Program-made: the position numbers and the translations under genes | The notes under the pieces: model-generated | The model's database searches: none | Told to the model about the DNA's origin: nothing | Seen by the model: the letters and a program-made list of their open reading frames with translations, nothing else | Origin: Gillisia limnaea DSM 15749 | GTDB lineage: Bacteria; Bacteroidota; Bacteroidia; Flavobacteriales; Flavobacteriaceae | Reading direction: 5' to 3' | Length of the DNA: 64,000 nucleotides | Assembly (NCBI RefSeq): GCF_000243235.1 | Contig: NZ_JH594606.1 | Span: forward strand, 1 to 64,000 | Shown here: one piece after another, positions 7,015 through 16,167 of the stretch | How the letters are laid out: each line of letters opens with the position of its first letter | Numbering within the stretch: position 1 is the first letter of the stretch

Positions 7015-9108
7015 TTAAATTCCCTGTGCCTGGATCGCGGTTAAAATCACGGTGTTAAAGACATCATCAACGGTACAACCTCTGCTTAAATCGTTCACCG
7101 GTTTGTTTAATCCCTGTAGCATAGGCCCAATAGCAACTGCGCCTGTTTCCCGTTGCACTGCTTTATAGGTGTTGTTTCCGGTATTTAGATCGGGAAATAT
7201 CAATACACTGGCTTGTCCTGCCACTTCCGAATCTGGAAGTTTGCTTTTCCCAATGCCCGGATCTACCGCTGCATCATATTGAATAGGTCCTTCTATCTTT
7301 AGATCCGGACGTAATCGTTTTACAATTTCGGTGGCGGCACGCACTTTATCCACATCTTCCCCTTTTCCCGAACTTCCGGAAGAGTAGGAGAGCATCGCTA
7401 TCTTAGGTTCAATACCAAAGGCACTGCTGCTTTCTGCCGAGGAAATAGTGATCTCGGCCAACTCCTCTGCAGTAGGGTTGGGGTTGATAGCACAATCGCC
7501 AAATACCGAAACCCTATCTTCCAGGCACATAAAGAAAACGGAGGAAACCAGGGAAACTCCGGGTTTGGTCTTTATAAACTGAAGTGCCGGTATTATTGTG
7601 TGTTGTGTGGTATGTGCAGCTCCAGAAACCATTCCGTCTGCCAAACCTTTATAGATCATCATGGTTCCAAAATAAGAAACATCATTCATCCTGTCCTTTG
7701 CTATGTCCAGGTTGATGTTTTTATGTTTTCGCAATTCATAATAGGTGTTGGCGAAATCCTTAAAATATTCATTTTTTGCCGGGTTGATGATCTTTACTTT
7801 ATCAAAATTCATAGTGATCCCCAGGTTTCCAACTTTTGTTTTAATTGTTTCTTTATCGCCCAGTAGGGTAATATCCACAAGGTCCATTGCTATGAGTCTG
7901 GAAGCTGCTATTAGGATCCGGTCGTCCGTTCCTTCAGGTAAAACGATGTGCTTTTTGGCCATTCTGGCTCGTTGTACGAGGCTGTATTGAAACATTCGCG
8001 GGGTAATCCCACTTGGTTCAAAATTTATAAGCCGTTCCAGCAAAGGATCAAAGGATACATATTTTTCAAAAATGCTGATGGAAGTTTCTATTTTCTGAAT
8101 ACTGTCTGCATAAATATTGGATTTTATCATTCCTATTTTATTGGCCACATTAAAAGTGCCTTGCTCCACAGAAATAATGGGTACCACCTGGGATAATCCT
8201 TCAATAAGTTTTAATATAGTGTCTTCGGGAATCAATCCTCCCGTGAGAATAATTCCGGATATTTTAGGGTAATTTGTGGAAATATTAGCCTGTAACGCAC
8301 CTAAAATAATATCGGCTCTATCTCCGGGAGTTATTACAAGACTTTCATCTTTAAGGTGATTCAGGTAATTTCTAAGCTGCATCGCTCCAACTCCAAAATT
8401 CCCGGTTTGATTGTCAAGAAATTCTTCTCCAAACAGAACCTTTCCGTCCAATTCTTTTAAAATTTCCTTGAGTGTAGGATTTCCAAGTGTGTCTATTAAT
8501 GGAATCGCAAAATTTCCAACTTCTGCCGGTAAAAATTCGTTCATCGCAGAAGTTGCGATCTCGAGATTTTGAAGCTCTATTTTATTGCTCACCATCGCCA
8601 AAACCCGAACATCTTTATTTACAAATGCGTGATAGGCCATTTGAAGATTTCCCTTTAGCATCTCCCGCGTTTTGTTTTTTCCGCTGGCAACAATAATTAC
8701 CGGAATTCCCAAATTCTTGGCGATTAGCACATTTACATCAAATTCAAATACGCTGCCTTCTCCAGAAAAATCACTCCCTTCAACTAAAACAATGTCAAAC
8801 CGGTCTTCCAGGTGCTTGTATTTTCGAATGATGGTGTCTATAATCTCTCCGGATTTTCCATCATTTCGTTTTTGAATGATCTCCCTGCGAGTGAATGCAT
8901 AGGCATCTTCATAATTTAATTTGAGATCGAAATAGCTTAAAATCGTGTCGATGTGATTATCCTTTTCCCCGGCTTCAAGATCATCTATAATTGGCCGGAA
9001 ATAGCCAACCTTTACAGTTTTTCCCAGCAGGGTACGCATTAAACCTAAAGAGATAAGCGATTTTCCGCTATTTGATTCCAGGGTTGCAATATATATACCT
9101 TTGTTCAT
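7015..9108 (-). CDS. pta: Phosphate acetyltransferase
   Basis: Converts acetyl-CoA and phosphate to acetyl phosphate and CoA. The 697-aa long form has three parts: an N-terminal BioD-like P-loop domain with SNSGKSL at about 12-18, a central DRTGG-type domain (about 215-330), and the C-terminal PTA_PTB catalytic domain (about 370-695) with SYSSGSSGKG and DAAVDPGIGKSK. The length is that of the long Pta group found in many proteobacteria and Bacteroidetes. A -7 box (TATTTTTG on the minus strand, 9131-9138) lies 22 bp before the ATG at 9108, which supports this start. The first gene of a pta-ackA operon. Confidence 0.95.
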   Translation of the reverse strand: MNKGIYIATLESNSGKSLISLGLMRTLLGKTVKVGYFRPIIDDLEAGEKDNHIDTILSYFDLKLNYEDAYAFTRREIIQKRNDGKSGEIIDTIIRKYKHLEDRFDIVLVEGSDFSGEGSVFEFDVNVLIAKNLGIPVIIVASGKNKTREMLKGNLQMAYHAFVNKDVRVLAMVSNKIELQNLEIATSAMNEFLPAEVGNFAIPLIDTLGNPTLKEILKELDGKVLFGEEFLDNQTGNFGVGAMQLRNYLNHLKDESLVITPGDRADIILGALQANISTNYPKISGIILTGGLIPEDTILKLIEGLSQVVPIISVEQGTFNVANKIGMIKSNIYADSIQKIETSISIFEKYVSFDPLLERLINFEPSGITPRMFQYSLVQRARMAKKHIVLPEGTDDRILIAASRLIAMDLVDITLLGDKETIKTKVGNLGITMNFDKVKIINPAKNEYFKDFANTYYELRKHKNINLDIAKDRMNDVSYFGTMMIYKGLADGMVSGAAHTTQHTIIPALQFIKTKPGVSLVSSVFFMCLEDRVSVFGDCAINPNPTAEELAEITISSAESSSAFGIEPKIAMLSYSSGSSGKGEDVDKVRAATEIVKRLRPDLKIEGPIQYDAAVDPGIGKSKLPDSEVAGQASVLIFPDLNTGNNTYKAVQRETGAVAIGPMLQGLNKPVNDLSRGCTVDDVFNTVILTAIQAQGI

Positions 9109-9130
9109 GATGTTGTTTTTTCTACGACTG

Positions 9131-9138
9131 CAAAAATA
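9131..9138 (-). promoter_or_regulatory. Bacteroidetes -7 promoter box for pta-ackA
   Basis: TATTTTTG on the minus strand matches TAnnTTTG and lies just upstream of the pta start codon. I did not identify a matching -33 element. Confidence 0.45.
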
Positions 9139-9256
9139 GGACTATTTGGAATTTAAGGCCTTTAATAACTTATAAATTCCTGTGAAAATAGGGGTAAAAA
9201 TGATTCTCGTCAGTTTTGAACAGAGATGAAAATTAGGATTCAAAATGCATATAAAA

Positions 9257-9290
9257 AATAGCGGGATACATTTCTGTAACCCGCTATTTC
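9257..9290 (-). terminator. Terminator after the TonB-dependent receptor
   Basis: A strong stem with arms AATAGCGGG and CCCGCTATT, followed by a T-run on the minus strand (A-run at 9251-9257 on the plus). It lies just past the receptor stop at 9310. Confidence 0.75.
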
Positions 9291-9309
9291 GAATTATGTG
9301 GAAAGTTTT

Positions 9310-11979
9310 TTAAAAATTAAGATTCAATTTCGCATAGTAATAAGCACCGCTAATTCCCATTTGAACAGAATCCCAGTATCCTCCGCCTTCGCTCCAGTCA
9401 TCTTGTTGATCCGGATAAACGTTAAACAGGTTATTGCTTCCTACATTCAATTTTATAGCATCACTTAGTTTGAAACCTAAATTTAAGTCGGTTACAAATT
9501 TTGAACCGTACGTATCTGTTGCTGTAGCTACCTGGTTTTCAAAACTACCGTAATCGGCTACATCTTCAAACATTTGGAAATCCACAAGTTCTACTTCGCT
9601 AAATCTTGTTAATCCCAGGGCGACATCGAACCAATTTATATCATATTTCAAATTAAGGGTCAATTTGCTGTCCGGTGCGGAAGCCAGCAGAAAACCCTGA
9701 TCCCTTACACCGAAAAATGTTTCCTTATCAAGATTTCCATTTTTAACATCAGTTATTGTCATATTGTTGAAATTCCCTATAAAACTGGAAGACAAAGAGC
9801 CATCACCAATTGAGGCTCTATGAGATATAACGATATCTAAACCGAGAGTTTCTGTATCTGCTCCGTTGGCAAAAAATTGTGCGGCCTCAACATTGGGAAT
9901 CTGAGGAGCGTCAAAATTTCCTGTAAGCACAATCCTGTCTTTTACATTAATATAATACCCGTCTACGGTGGCTGTAAGTTGTCCGAAAGTAGAGGTGAAT
10001 CCAAGGGAACCGTTTAATGCGGTTTCTTCCTTCAATGCGCCAATACCAAATGAAGCAGTCACAGGGCTATTGTTTGGAGACAACTGGGTCTCCAATGCCT
10101 CACCGCCCACAAAATTTGTAAATCGCAGGTTGTAGTATATTTGTGCCAGTGAAGGTGCTCTAAAACCTGTACTTACAGATCCTCTAATATTCACGTTATC
10201 TGTGGCCTTATATCTGGCCGCCAATTTTCCATTAATAGTACTTCCAAAATCGCTGAAATCTTCAAATCTTGCGGCCGCCGCCACTAAAAATTTATCGGTA
10301 AATTCCATCTCTGTATCTACATAAAGTGAGATATTGGAACGGTTCCTGTCTACAACGTTGGCTGGGCCGTAACCTGGAAATCCTTGAGAACCACCCGGTC
10401 TTAAAGCGGTCGTTACAGGATCTGTAGGTTGAATCTGGGTGCCGGGATCTACAATGATTCTGCCGTCCACATCAAATGTTCCGTAAGATCCTTCTTCTCC
10501 TTCAAAAATCACAAAATTTTCAGTTCTGTATTCAGCCCCCATCGCCAAATTGAATCCTGCCAATATATCATCATAATATTTTGAAAAATCAAGATTTATA
10601 GTGTTTTGACTTAAGCTGTGTCCACCGGCATCAAAATCGGTTGGGGATAATTCCTCCAGGGATGCATTTAGGGTTCCTTTGATAAAGTAATGAAAATTGT
10701 TTTTTCCGAAGGTATTGCTAATGTCTACCAACCAACCACTATCGGTTTTTGTCCTAAACCCTGTAACAGCAGAAACATCTGTGATAATTGATGTGATACG
10801 AGGGGTAAAGCCATCGGGATAAATACTCACAACATTTCTCGCGGTAGGATTGTTTCGTGTAAATGCAAAAGCATCCGTATCCCTGTAGTTACGGCCGCCA
10901 AAAGCATAAAATTGAGATTTTTCTGAAACGGGAACCATAATATTTCCGAAGAAATTGAATCCGTCTATCGCTGCTTCTCCAAAACCACGTCTAAAATCGA
11001 ATCCTGGTCTTAATGTTTTATTTTTACTGATATACTCTGTGGTAAAGTTTGCAAAACCTTCTTCCCCAATTGCAACACCGTAATTTGCGGTTACTTTTAC
11101 GGAACCTCCATCAAAATTCTTATCATCACCTATTTGGTTTCCATCTCTTTCGGTATCTAGTCTGTTTCCATCGGTATTTGGAGTTCCTTCCGGAAAATCG
11201 CCATCGGCATTCGTATTATAAAAACCGTAATTCACATTGGCGGTAAATTTTTCCACCTCATCATTCAAAACAAGATTGATAACTCCGGCAATCGCATCAG
11301 ATCCATATTGGGCTGAAGCACCATCCCTCAAAATTTCGATTCTTTTAATAGCACCGGCAGGAATAGCATTTAAATCGGTTCCTGTATTACCTCGTCCCCG
11401 GGTGCCAAAAAGATTAACCAATGAGGATTGATGTCTTCTTTTCCCATTGATCAAAACCAGGGTTTGATCTGGTCCCAACCCTCTTAAGGAAGCAGGATCA
11501 ATATGATCTGCCCCATCAGAACCCGATTGTTTGTTCGCGTTAAAAGAGGGAGCTGCATATTGTAGCAATTCATTTATTTCAATGCGCCCGGTTTGCGTGG
11601 CTACCTGCTGAACATCGATAACATCTATCGCAACGGGTGTATCTGTAGCAGTTCTTTTTGGACTTCTGGAGCCTACAATTTGTACTTCACTCAATGCTAA
11701 ACCATCGGCAAGACTCACATTTAGAGTAGTTTCTCCGTTTACGCTTTTTTCAAGGGTTTCATATCCAATAAAACTAAAAACCAAAATGGCATTCTCACTT
11801 ACATTTATGGAATATTTCCCATCAAAATCAGTAATAGTACCGTTATTGGTGCCCTTTTCCAGAATATTCACTCCAGGTAAAGTCACTCCTGAATTGTCGG
11901 TTACCGTACCACTAACTTCCTGCGCAAAAAGGATTGTGGAGCTGAACAGTAAAATTAATACCATTAAAATTCTTTTCAT
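9310..11979 (-). CDS. TonB-dependent outer-membrane receptor
   Basis: Outer-membrane importer of 889 aa that would use TonB-ExbBD energy. It has a signal peptide ending about residue 20 (ILFAQ). A CarboxypepD_reg-like domain spans about 22-95 (VSGTVTDNSGVTLPGVNI). The plug domain spans about 105-240 (SLRGLGPDQTLVLINGKRR, then IEILRDGASAQYGSDAIAGVI). A long beta-barrel follows, ending in the aromatic residue F (YYAKLNLNF). No SusD-like lipoprotein, TonB box partner or degradation enzyme lies beside it, so the substrate cannot be inferred. It is monocistronic with its own terminator. Barrel sequence around 560-720 resembles general TonB receptors rather than SusC. Confidence 0.92.
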   Translation of the reverse strand: MKRILMVLILLFSSTILFAQEVSGTVTDNSGVTLPGVNILEKGTNNGTITDFDGKYSINVSENAILVFSFIGYETLEKSVNGETTLNVSLADGLALSEVQIVGSRSPKRTATDTPVAIDVIDVQQVATQTGRIEINELLQYAAPSFNANKQSGSDGADHIDPASLRGLGPDQTLVLINGKRRHQSSLVNLFGTRGRGNTGTDLNAIPAGAIKRIEILRDGASAQYGSDAIAGVINLVLNDEVEKFTANVNYGFYNTNADGDFPEGTPNTDGNRLDTERDGNQIGDDKNFDGGSVKVTANYGVAIGEEGFANFTTEYISKNKTLRPGFDFRRGFGEAAIDGFNFFGNIMVPVSEKSQFYAFGGRNYRDTDAFAFTRNNPTARNVVSIYPDGFTPRITSIITDVSAVTGFRTKTDSGWLVDISNTFGKNNFHYFIKGTLNASLEELSPTDFDAGGHSLSQNTINLDFSKYYDDILAGFNLAMGAEYRTENFVIFEGEEGSYGTFDVDGRIIVDPGTQIQPTDPVTTALRPGGSQGFPGYGPANVVDRNRSNISLYVDTEMEFTDKFLVAAAARFEDFSDFGSTINGKLAARYKATDNVNIRGSVSTGFRAPSLAQIYYNLRFTNFVGGEALETQLSPNNSPVTASFGIGALKEETALNGSLGFTSTFGQLTATVDGYYINVKDRIVLTGNFDAPQIPNVEAAQFFANGADTETLGLDIVISHRASIGDGSLSSSFIGNFNNMTITDVKNGNLDKETFFGVRDQGFLLASAPDSKLTLNLKYDINWFDVALGLTRFSEVELVDFQMFEDVADYGSFENQVATATDTYGSKFVTDLNLGFKLSDAIKLNVGSNNLFNVYPDQQDDWSEGGGYWDSVQMGISGAYYYAKLNLNF

Positions 11980-12389
11980 AAATAAATTGTTTTTAGGTGA
12001 AATTAAAATTTTCTCAAGGTAGTTAATTGTTTCATAAAATGCAGGAATAAATTATAAATGTGCTAAAATATCACCATCAATGACAGAAAAAAAGTTAATA
12101 TCCGGGTTATAATATCATAGAAAAAGGGTATAAGCTGCAAAAACTAGTTTAGACTTTCTTCTTTTATAGTAATCTGTATTTAAATCGAATAGGTTTAAAA
12201 GAGAAAAATAAAGATTTGAGCAACTCCCGGAATACCATCTTCAGAATAAAAAATCAGAAATGGTAATTTTTTAGCCAATTCATGGGTGTTATCTCTAAAT
12301 CATTACTTACTTCAATCTTCCAATTTTCAAGATTAATAGCTATATTTGCAGCCGCTTAGAAATGGGCATTAAAAATTTAAATTTTAAAT
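11980..12389. other. Divergent promoter region, receptor/ychF
   Basis: 410 bp of AT-rich spacer between divergent genes. The only clear signal is the TATATTTG box at 12341-12348 serving ychF. No ORF, repeat or RNA structure is supported. Confidence 0.4.
12341..12348 (+). promoter_or_regulatory. -7 promoter box for ychF
   Basis: TATATTTG matches the Bacteroidetes TAnnTTTG -7 consensus, 42 bp before the ychF start codon. Confidence 0.5.
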
Positions 12390-13487
12390 ATGAAAGCCGG
12401 AATTGTTGGATTACCAAACGTAGGAAAATCTACCTTATTTAATTGTTTATCAAATGCCAAAGCGCAAAGTGCAAATTTCCCGTTTTGTACCATAGAACCC
12501 AATGTTGGCGTGGTGAATGTACCGGACAGCCGTCTTGAAAAACTGGAATCTCTGGTGAACCCGGAGCGGGTGCAGCCCGCTGTGGTAGAGATTGTGGATA
12601 TTGCAGGTTTAGTAAAAGGAGCCAGCAAAGGCGAAGGTCTTGGAAATCAATTCCTTGGAAATATTCGCGAAACCGATGCTATCTTGCATGTATTGCGTTG
12701 TTTTGAAGATGATAATATCGTGCATGTAGATGGTTCTGTAGATCCGGTAAGAGATAAGGAAACCATCGATATGGAGCTTCAGCTTAAAGATCTGGAAACA
12801 GTAGATAAGAAACTGGAAAAGGTAAAACGTGCTGCCAAAATTGGGAATAAGGAAGCTCAAAAAGAAGAAGCTGCTTTGCTAAAGGTAAAAAAAGGACTCG
12901 AAGCTGGAAAATCTGTACGAGCCTTAACTGAGCTTACTGCTGAAGAGCGGGATGAATTTATAGCAAACCTGCAATTGATCACAGATAAACCGGTAATGTA
13001 TATATGTAATGTAGACGAAAAATCTGCAACCAGCGGAAATGGCTACGTAGATAAGGTAAAGGAAGCCGTAAAAGATGAAAACGCTGAAGTTATATTCCTT
13101 GCCGTGGGAACGGAAGCCGATATTACCGAACTTGATGACTACGAGGAGCGCAAGATGTTTTTACTAGACATAGGTTTGGATGAACCTGGATCGGCTAAAC
13201 TAATTCGTTCTGCCTACCGCCTGCTAAATCTTCAAACCTACTTTACTGCGGGTGTTAAGGAAGTGAGAGCCTGGACAATCCCAACAGGATCCAGTGCGCC
13301 ACAAGCCGCCGGAGTAATCCATACCGATTTTGAAAAAGGTTTTATACGTGCAGAAGTGATCGCCTACGATGATTTTGCAAGTTTTGGAAGCGAAGCAAAA
13401 GTGAAAGAAGCCGGGAAAATGAGAGTAGAAGGGAAGGAATACATAGTAAAAGATGGAGATGTGATGCATTTTAGGTTCAACGTGTAG
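12390..13487 (+). CDS. ychF: Obg-family ATPase/GTPase YchF
   Basis: Ribosome-associated P-loop NTPase of the OLA1/YchF group, linked in other bacteria to stress response. The 365 aa are full length. G1 is GLPNVGKST (7-15) and G3 is DIAG (70-73). The G4 position carries NVDE (207-210) instead of NKxD, the change that gives this family ATP preference. A coiled-coil insert lies about 130-175. The C-terminal TGS-like domain (about 280-365) ends in GDVMHFRFNV. Single gene with its own promoter box. Confidence 0.95.
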   Translation: MKAGIVGLPNVGKSTLFNCLSNAKAQSANFPFCTIEPNVGVVNVPDSRLEKLESLVNPERVQPAVVEIVDIAGLVKGASKGEGLGNQFLGNIRETDAILHVLRCFEDDNIVHVDGSVDPVRDKETIDMELQLKDLETVDKKLEKVKRAAKIGNKEAQKEEAALLKVKKGLEAGKSVRALTELTAEERDEFIANLQLITDKPVMYICNVDEKSATSGNGYVDKVKEAVKDENAEVIFLAVGTEADITELDDYEERKMFLLDIGLDEPGSAKLIRSAYRLLNLQTYFTAGVKEVRAWTIPTGSSAPQAAGVIHTDFEKGFIRAEVIAYDDFASFGSEAKVKEAGKMRVEGKEYIVKDGDVMHFRFNV

Positions 13488-13819
13488 ATTTGAGATATTA
13501 GTATTGAGATTTGAGAGAAAAAAGTTAGTATTGAGATGTGAGTATTGAGTATTGAGAAAAAAGAAAATATAGAAAAGAAAATAGAGCCAGGAGACAAGAT
13601 TGGGAAAAGGTAAAAAGAATAGCTGCGTTATCTTCAAGAAAAATATTAGTTCCGTTTTTAAAAAAATCTCAATACTCAATACTCATTTCTGAATTCTCAC
13701 ATCTCACATCTAACCTCTCAAATCTAACCCTTAACATCTTTGTTAATTACTTTGTGAGTAGGCTGTTTTAACTTTTTCCCGTAAACCTTATATTAGCGAC
13801 AAACGTTTACAATCCACTT
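13488..13819. repeat. Inverted-repeat-rich spacer
   Basis: Low-complexity spacer dominated by variants of TTGAGATNTGAGA. An exact 18-nt inverted pair, GAGTATTGAGTATTGAGA at 13540-13557 and its complement at 13667-13684, encloses 109 bp. Further degenerate units extend outward to about 13488 and 13730. It could fold into a long hairpin at the ychF 3' end. The parE promoter should lie in 13740-13819. No ORF on either strand looks real. Confidence 0.6.
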
Positions 13820-15682
13820 ATGACCGAGGAAACCAAATATACCGAAGACAATATACGATCCCTTGATTGGAAGGAGCATATACGTATGCGTCCCGGGATG
13901 TATATTGGAAAACTTGGGGATGGTTCCACCGCCGATGACGGGATCTATATACTTTTAAAAGAAGTACTGGATAACAGTATTGATGAATTTGTAATGGGAT
14001 CTGGTAAAACCATTGAGGTTTCTGTACAAAATCAAAAAGTGATTGTTCGTGATTATGGCCGTGGAATTCCGCTTGGGAAAGTAGTGGACGTGGTTTCAAA
14101 AATGAATACCGGGGGAAAATATGATACCCGGGCATTTAAAAAATCGGTAGGATTAAATGGGGTTGGAACCAAAGCGGTTAATGCGCTTTCTTCCAGTTTT
14201 AGGGTGGAATCCACCAGGGATGGGAAATCTAAATCGGTAGATTTTGAACAGGGAAATCTTGTAAATGAAGAGATCCTGGATGAAACTTCCCGCCGTCGTG
14301 GTACAAAAGTTACCTTCATCCCGGATGAAGCTATCTTTAAAAACTTCAAATACCGGAATGAGTACATTGAGAAAATGCTCAAAAATTATGTCTACCTCAA
14401 TCCGGGATTGACAATAATGTTTAACGGAGAAAAATTTTATTCTGAAAATGGCTTAAAAGATCTCCTGGGGGATAGCATCACAAAAGATGACCAGTTATAT
14501 CCTATCATACATTTAAGGGGAAATGATATAGAGGTTGCATTAACGCACAGTAAATCTCAATATTCTGAAGAATATCACTCGTTCGTAAACGGACAAAACA
14601 CTTCCCAGGGAGGTACGCATCTCCTTGCTTTTAGAGAAGCATTGGTGAAAACTATCAGGGAATATTACGGAAAAAATTATGAAGCAGCAGATATTCGAAA
14701 ATCTGTTGTTGCAGCCATCAGCATAAAAGTGATGGAACCCATTTTTGAAAGTCAAACCAAAACAAAACTCGGGTCTACCGATATGGGCGGAGATTTGCCA
14801 ACGGTACGAACCTATATCAATGATTTTTTAAAAACCCAGCTGGATAATTTCCTTCATAAAAATCAGGAAACCGCTGAAAAGCTGCACCGTAAAATATTGC
14901 AGGCAGAACGGGAACGAAAAGAACTTTCGGGAATTAGAAAACTCGCTAAAGACAGGGCGAAAAAATCCAGTTTACACAATAAAAAACTTCGGGATTGCCG
15001 TATTCATCTTGGGGATAGCAAAAAGGAGCGCTACCTGGAATCCACACTTTTTATTACAGAAGGGGATTCGGCCAGTGGTTCTATTACAAAATCCAGGGAT
15101 GTGAATACCCAGGCGGTTTTCAGTTTAAAGGGGAAACCTTTGAACAGTTACGGACTTTCAAAAAAGATCGTGTACGAGAATGAAGAATTCAACTTGCTTC
15201 AGGCAGCCCTCAACATAGAGGAATCCATTGCCGATCTTCGGTATAACAATATCGTGATCGCTACAGATGCCGATGTGGATGGAATGCATATCCGGTTGTT
15301 ATTGATCACTTTCTTTTTGCAATTCTTTCCGGAGTTGATCAAAGAAAATCATTTGTATATTCTCCAAACCCCTTTATTCAGGGTTCGGAATAAAAAAGAA
15401 ACCATTTATTGCTATAGCGAAACTGAAAGAAAGCAGGCAGTTACTAAACTTACGGGAAAAGCAGAAATCACCCGATTTAAAGGATTGGGGGAAATTTCTC
15501 CCGATGAATTTAAACATTTTATTGGGGAAGATATTCGGCTGGATCCTGTGATGCTGGATAAAGAAATGTCTATTGAAGAATTGCTGAGCTTTTATATGGG
15601 AAAAAATACTCCCGACAGACAGGAATTTATTATTGATAACCTGAAAGTTGAATTGGACTTGATCGAAGAGAGCAGCTTATGA
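13820..15682 (+). CDS. parE: DNA topoisomerase IV subunit B
   Basis: ATPase subunit of the type IIA topoisomerase that decatenates daughter chromosomes. The 620 aa have a GHKL ATPase domain (about 25-230; [10 protein letters not shown] with the catalytic Glu and Asn, DYGRGIP, and the lid [13 protein letters not shown]), a transducer domain, and a TOPRIM region with TEGDSASG near 413 and DADVDG near 480. It lacks the long insert of proteobacterial GyrB. It is called ParE rather than GyrB because it is operonic with a parC-type subunit, while gyrA lies elsewhere. It overlaps the next gene by 4 bp (ATGA). Confidence 0.92.
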   Translation: MTEETKYTEDNIRSLDWKEHIRMRPGMYIGKLGDGSTADDGIYILLKEVLDNSIDEFVMGSGKTIEVSVQNQKVIVRDYGRGIPLGKVVDVVSKMNTGGKYDTRAFKKSVGLNGVGTKAVNALSSSFRVESTRDGKSKSVDFEQGNLVNEEILDETSRRRGTKVTFIPDEAIFKNFKYRNEYIEKMLKNYVYLNPGLTIMFNGEKFYSENGLKDLLGDSITKDDQLYPIIHLRGNDIEVALTHSKSQYSEEYHSFVNGQNTSQGGTHLLAFREALVKTIREYYGKNYEAADIRKSVVAAISIKVMEPIFESQTKTKLGSTDMGGDLPTVRTYINDFLKTQLDNFLHKNQETAEKLHRKILQAERERKELSGIRKLAKDRAKKSSLHNKKLRDCRIHLGDSKKERYLESTLFITEGDSASGSITKSRDVNTQAVFSLKGKPLNSYGLSKKIVYENEEFNLLQAALNIEESIADLRYNNIVIATDADVDGMHIRLLLITFFLQFFPELIKENHLYILQTPLFRVRNKKETIYCYSETERKQAVTKLTGKAEITRFKGLGEISPDEFKHFIGEDIRLDPVMLDKEMSIEELLSFYMGKNTPDRQEFIIDNLKVELDLIEESSL

Positions 15683-16167
15683 GGTTTAAAAATACCACTG
15701 AAACCAGAATTGTCCCTTCCATTTATATGATCCTGGTAGCCGCATTTGTCACCAATATCTTCGTAAATATTGAACTAATGAATACCGATCCTGAAAACCC
15801 GGTAAAACTGAGCAACTTTTTTCCAAACTTGATTTTACTGGCTCTTGGGATTTATTTCCACCGTATTGGTCAGCTGTTTGAATTTGATAGCGATGGGGAG
15901 ACGCTTAATTTCAAAAATAACGGACTGTTTTTTTCAAAATTTATGGAATACCGCGTGAAACGTGCCGAATTCCCTAAAACAAAACTCATAGACTTTAAAG
16001 TGAGTGATTATGGATTTTACTCCACACTTAAAATTTATATCACCAGTCGCAGAAAAAAAGGACCAAGGTCTTACCGTTTTAATATTACCTTCCTTGCAGG
16101 AAAGAAAAAGAAAGGAATGATAGCGTCCTTAAACAAGGTGTTGGAAAAGAATAAATCAATTTCTTAA
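15679..16167 (+). CDS. Small membrane protein between parE and parC
   Basis: Unrecognised protein of 162 aa. Two hydrophobic segments are visible at about 15-33 and 47-65 ([19 protein letters not shown] and [13 protein letters not shown]). They are followed by a mainly beta, basic C-terminal part (about 75-155) with [10 protein letters not shown]. This suggests a two-pass membrane anchor with a cytoplasmic domain. The start overlaps the parE stop by 4 bp, and the parC ATG follows its TAA directly, so translational coupling is likely. A link to topoisomerase function rests on position only. Confidence 0.8.
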   Translation: MRFKNTTETRIVPSIYMILVAAFVTNIFVNIELMNTDPENPVKLSNFFPNLILLALGIYFHRIGQLFEFDSDGETLNFKNNGLFFSKFMEYRVKRAEFPKTKLIDFKVSDYGFYSTLKIYITSRRKKGPRSYRFNITFLAGKKKKGMIASLNKVLEKNKSIS

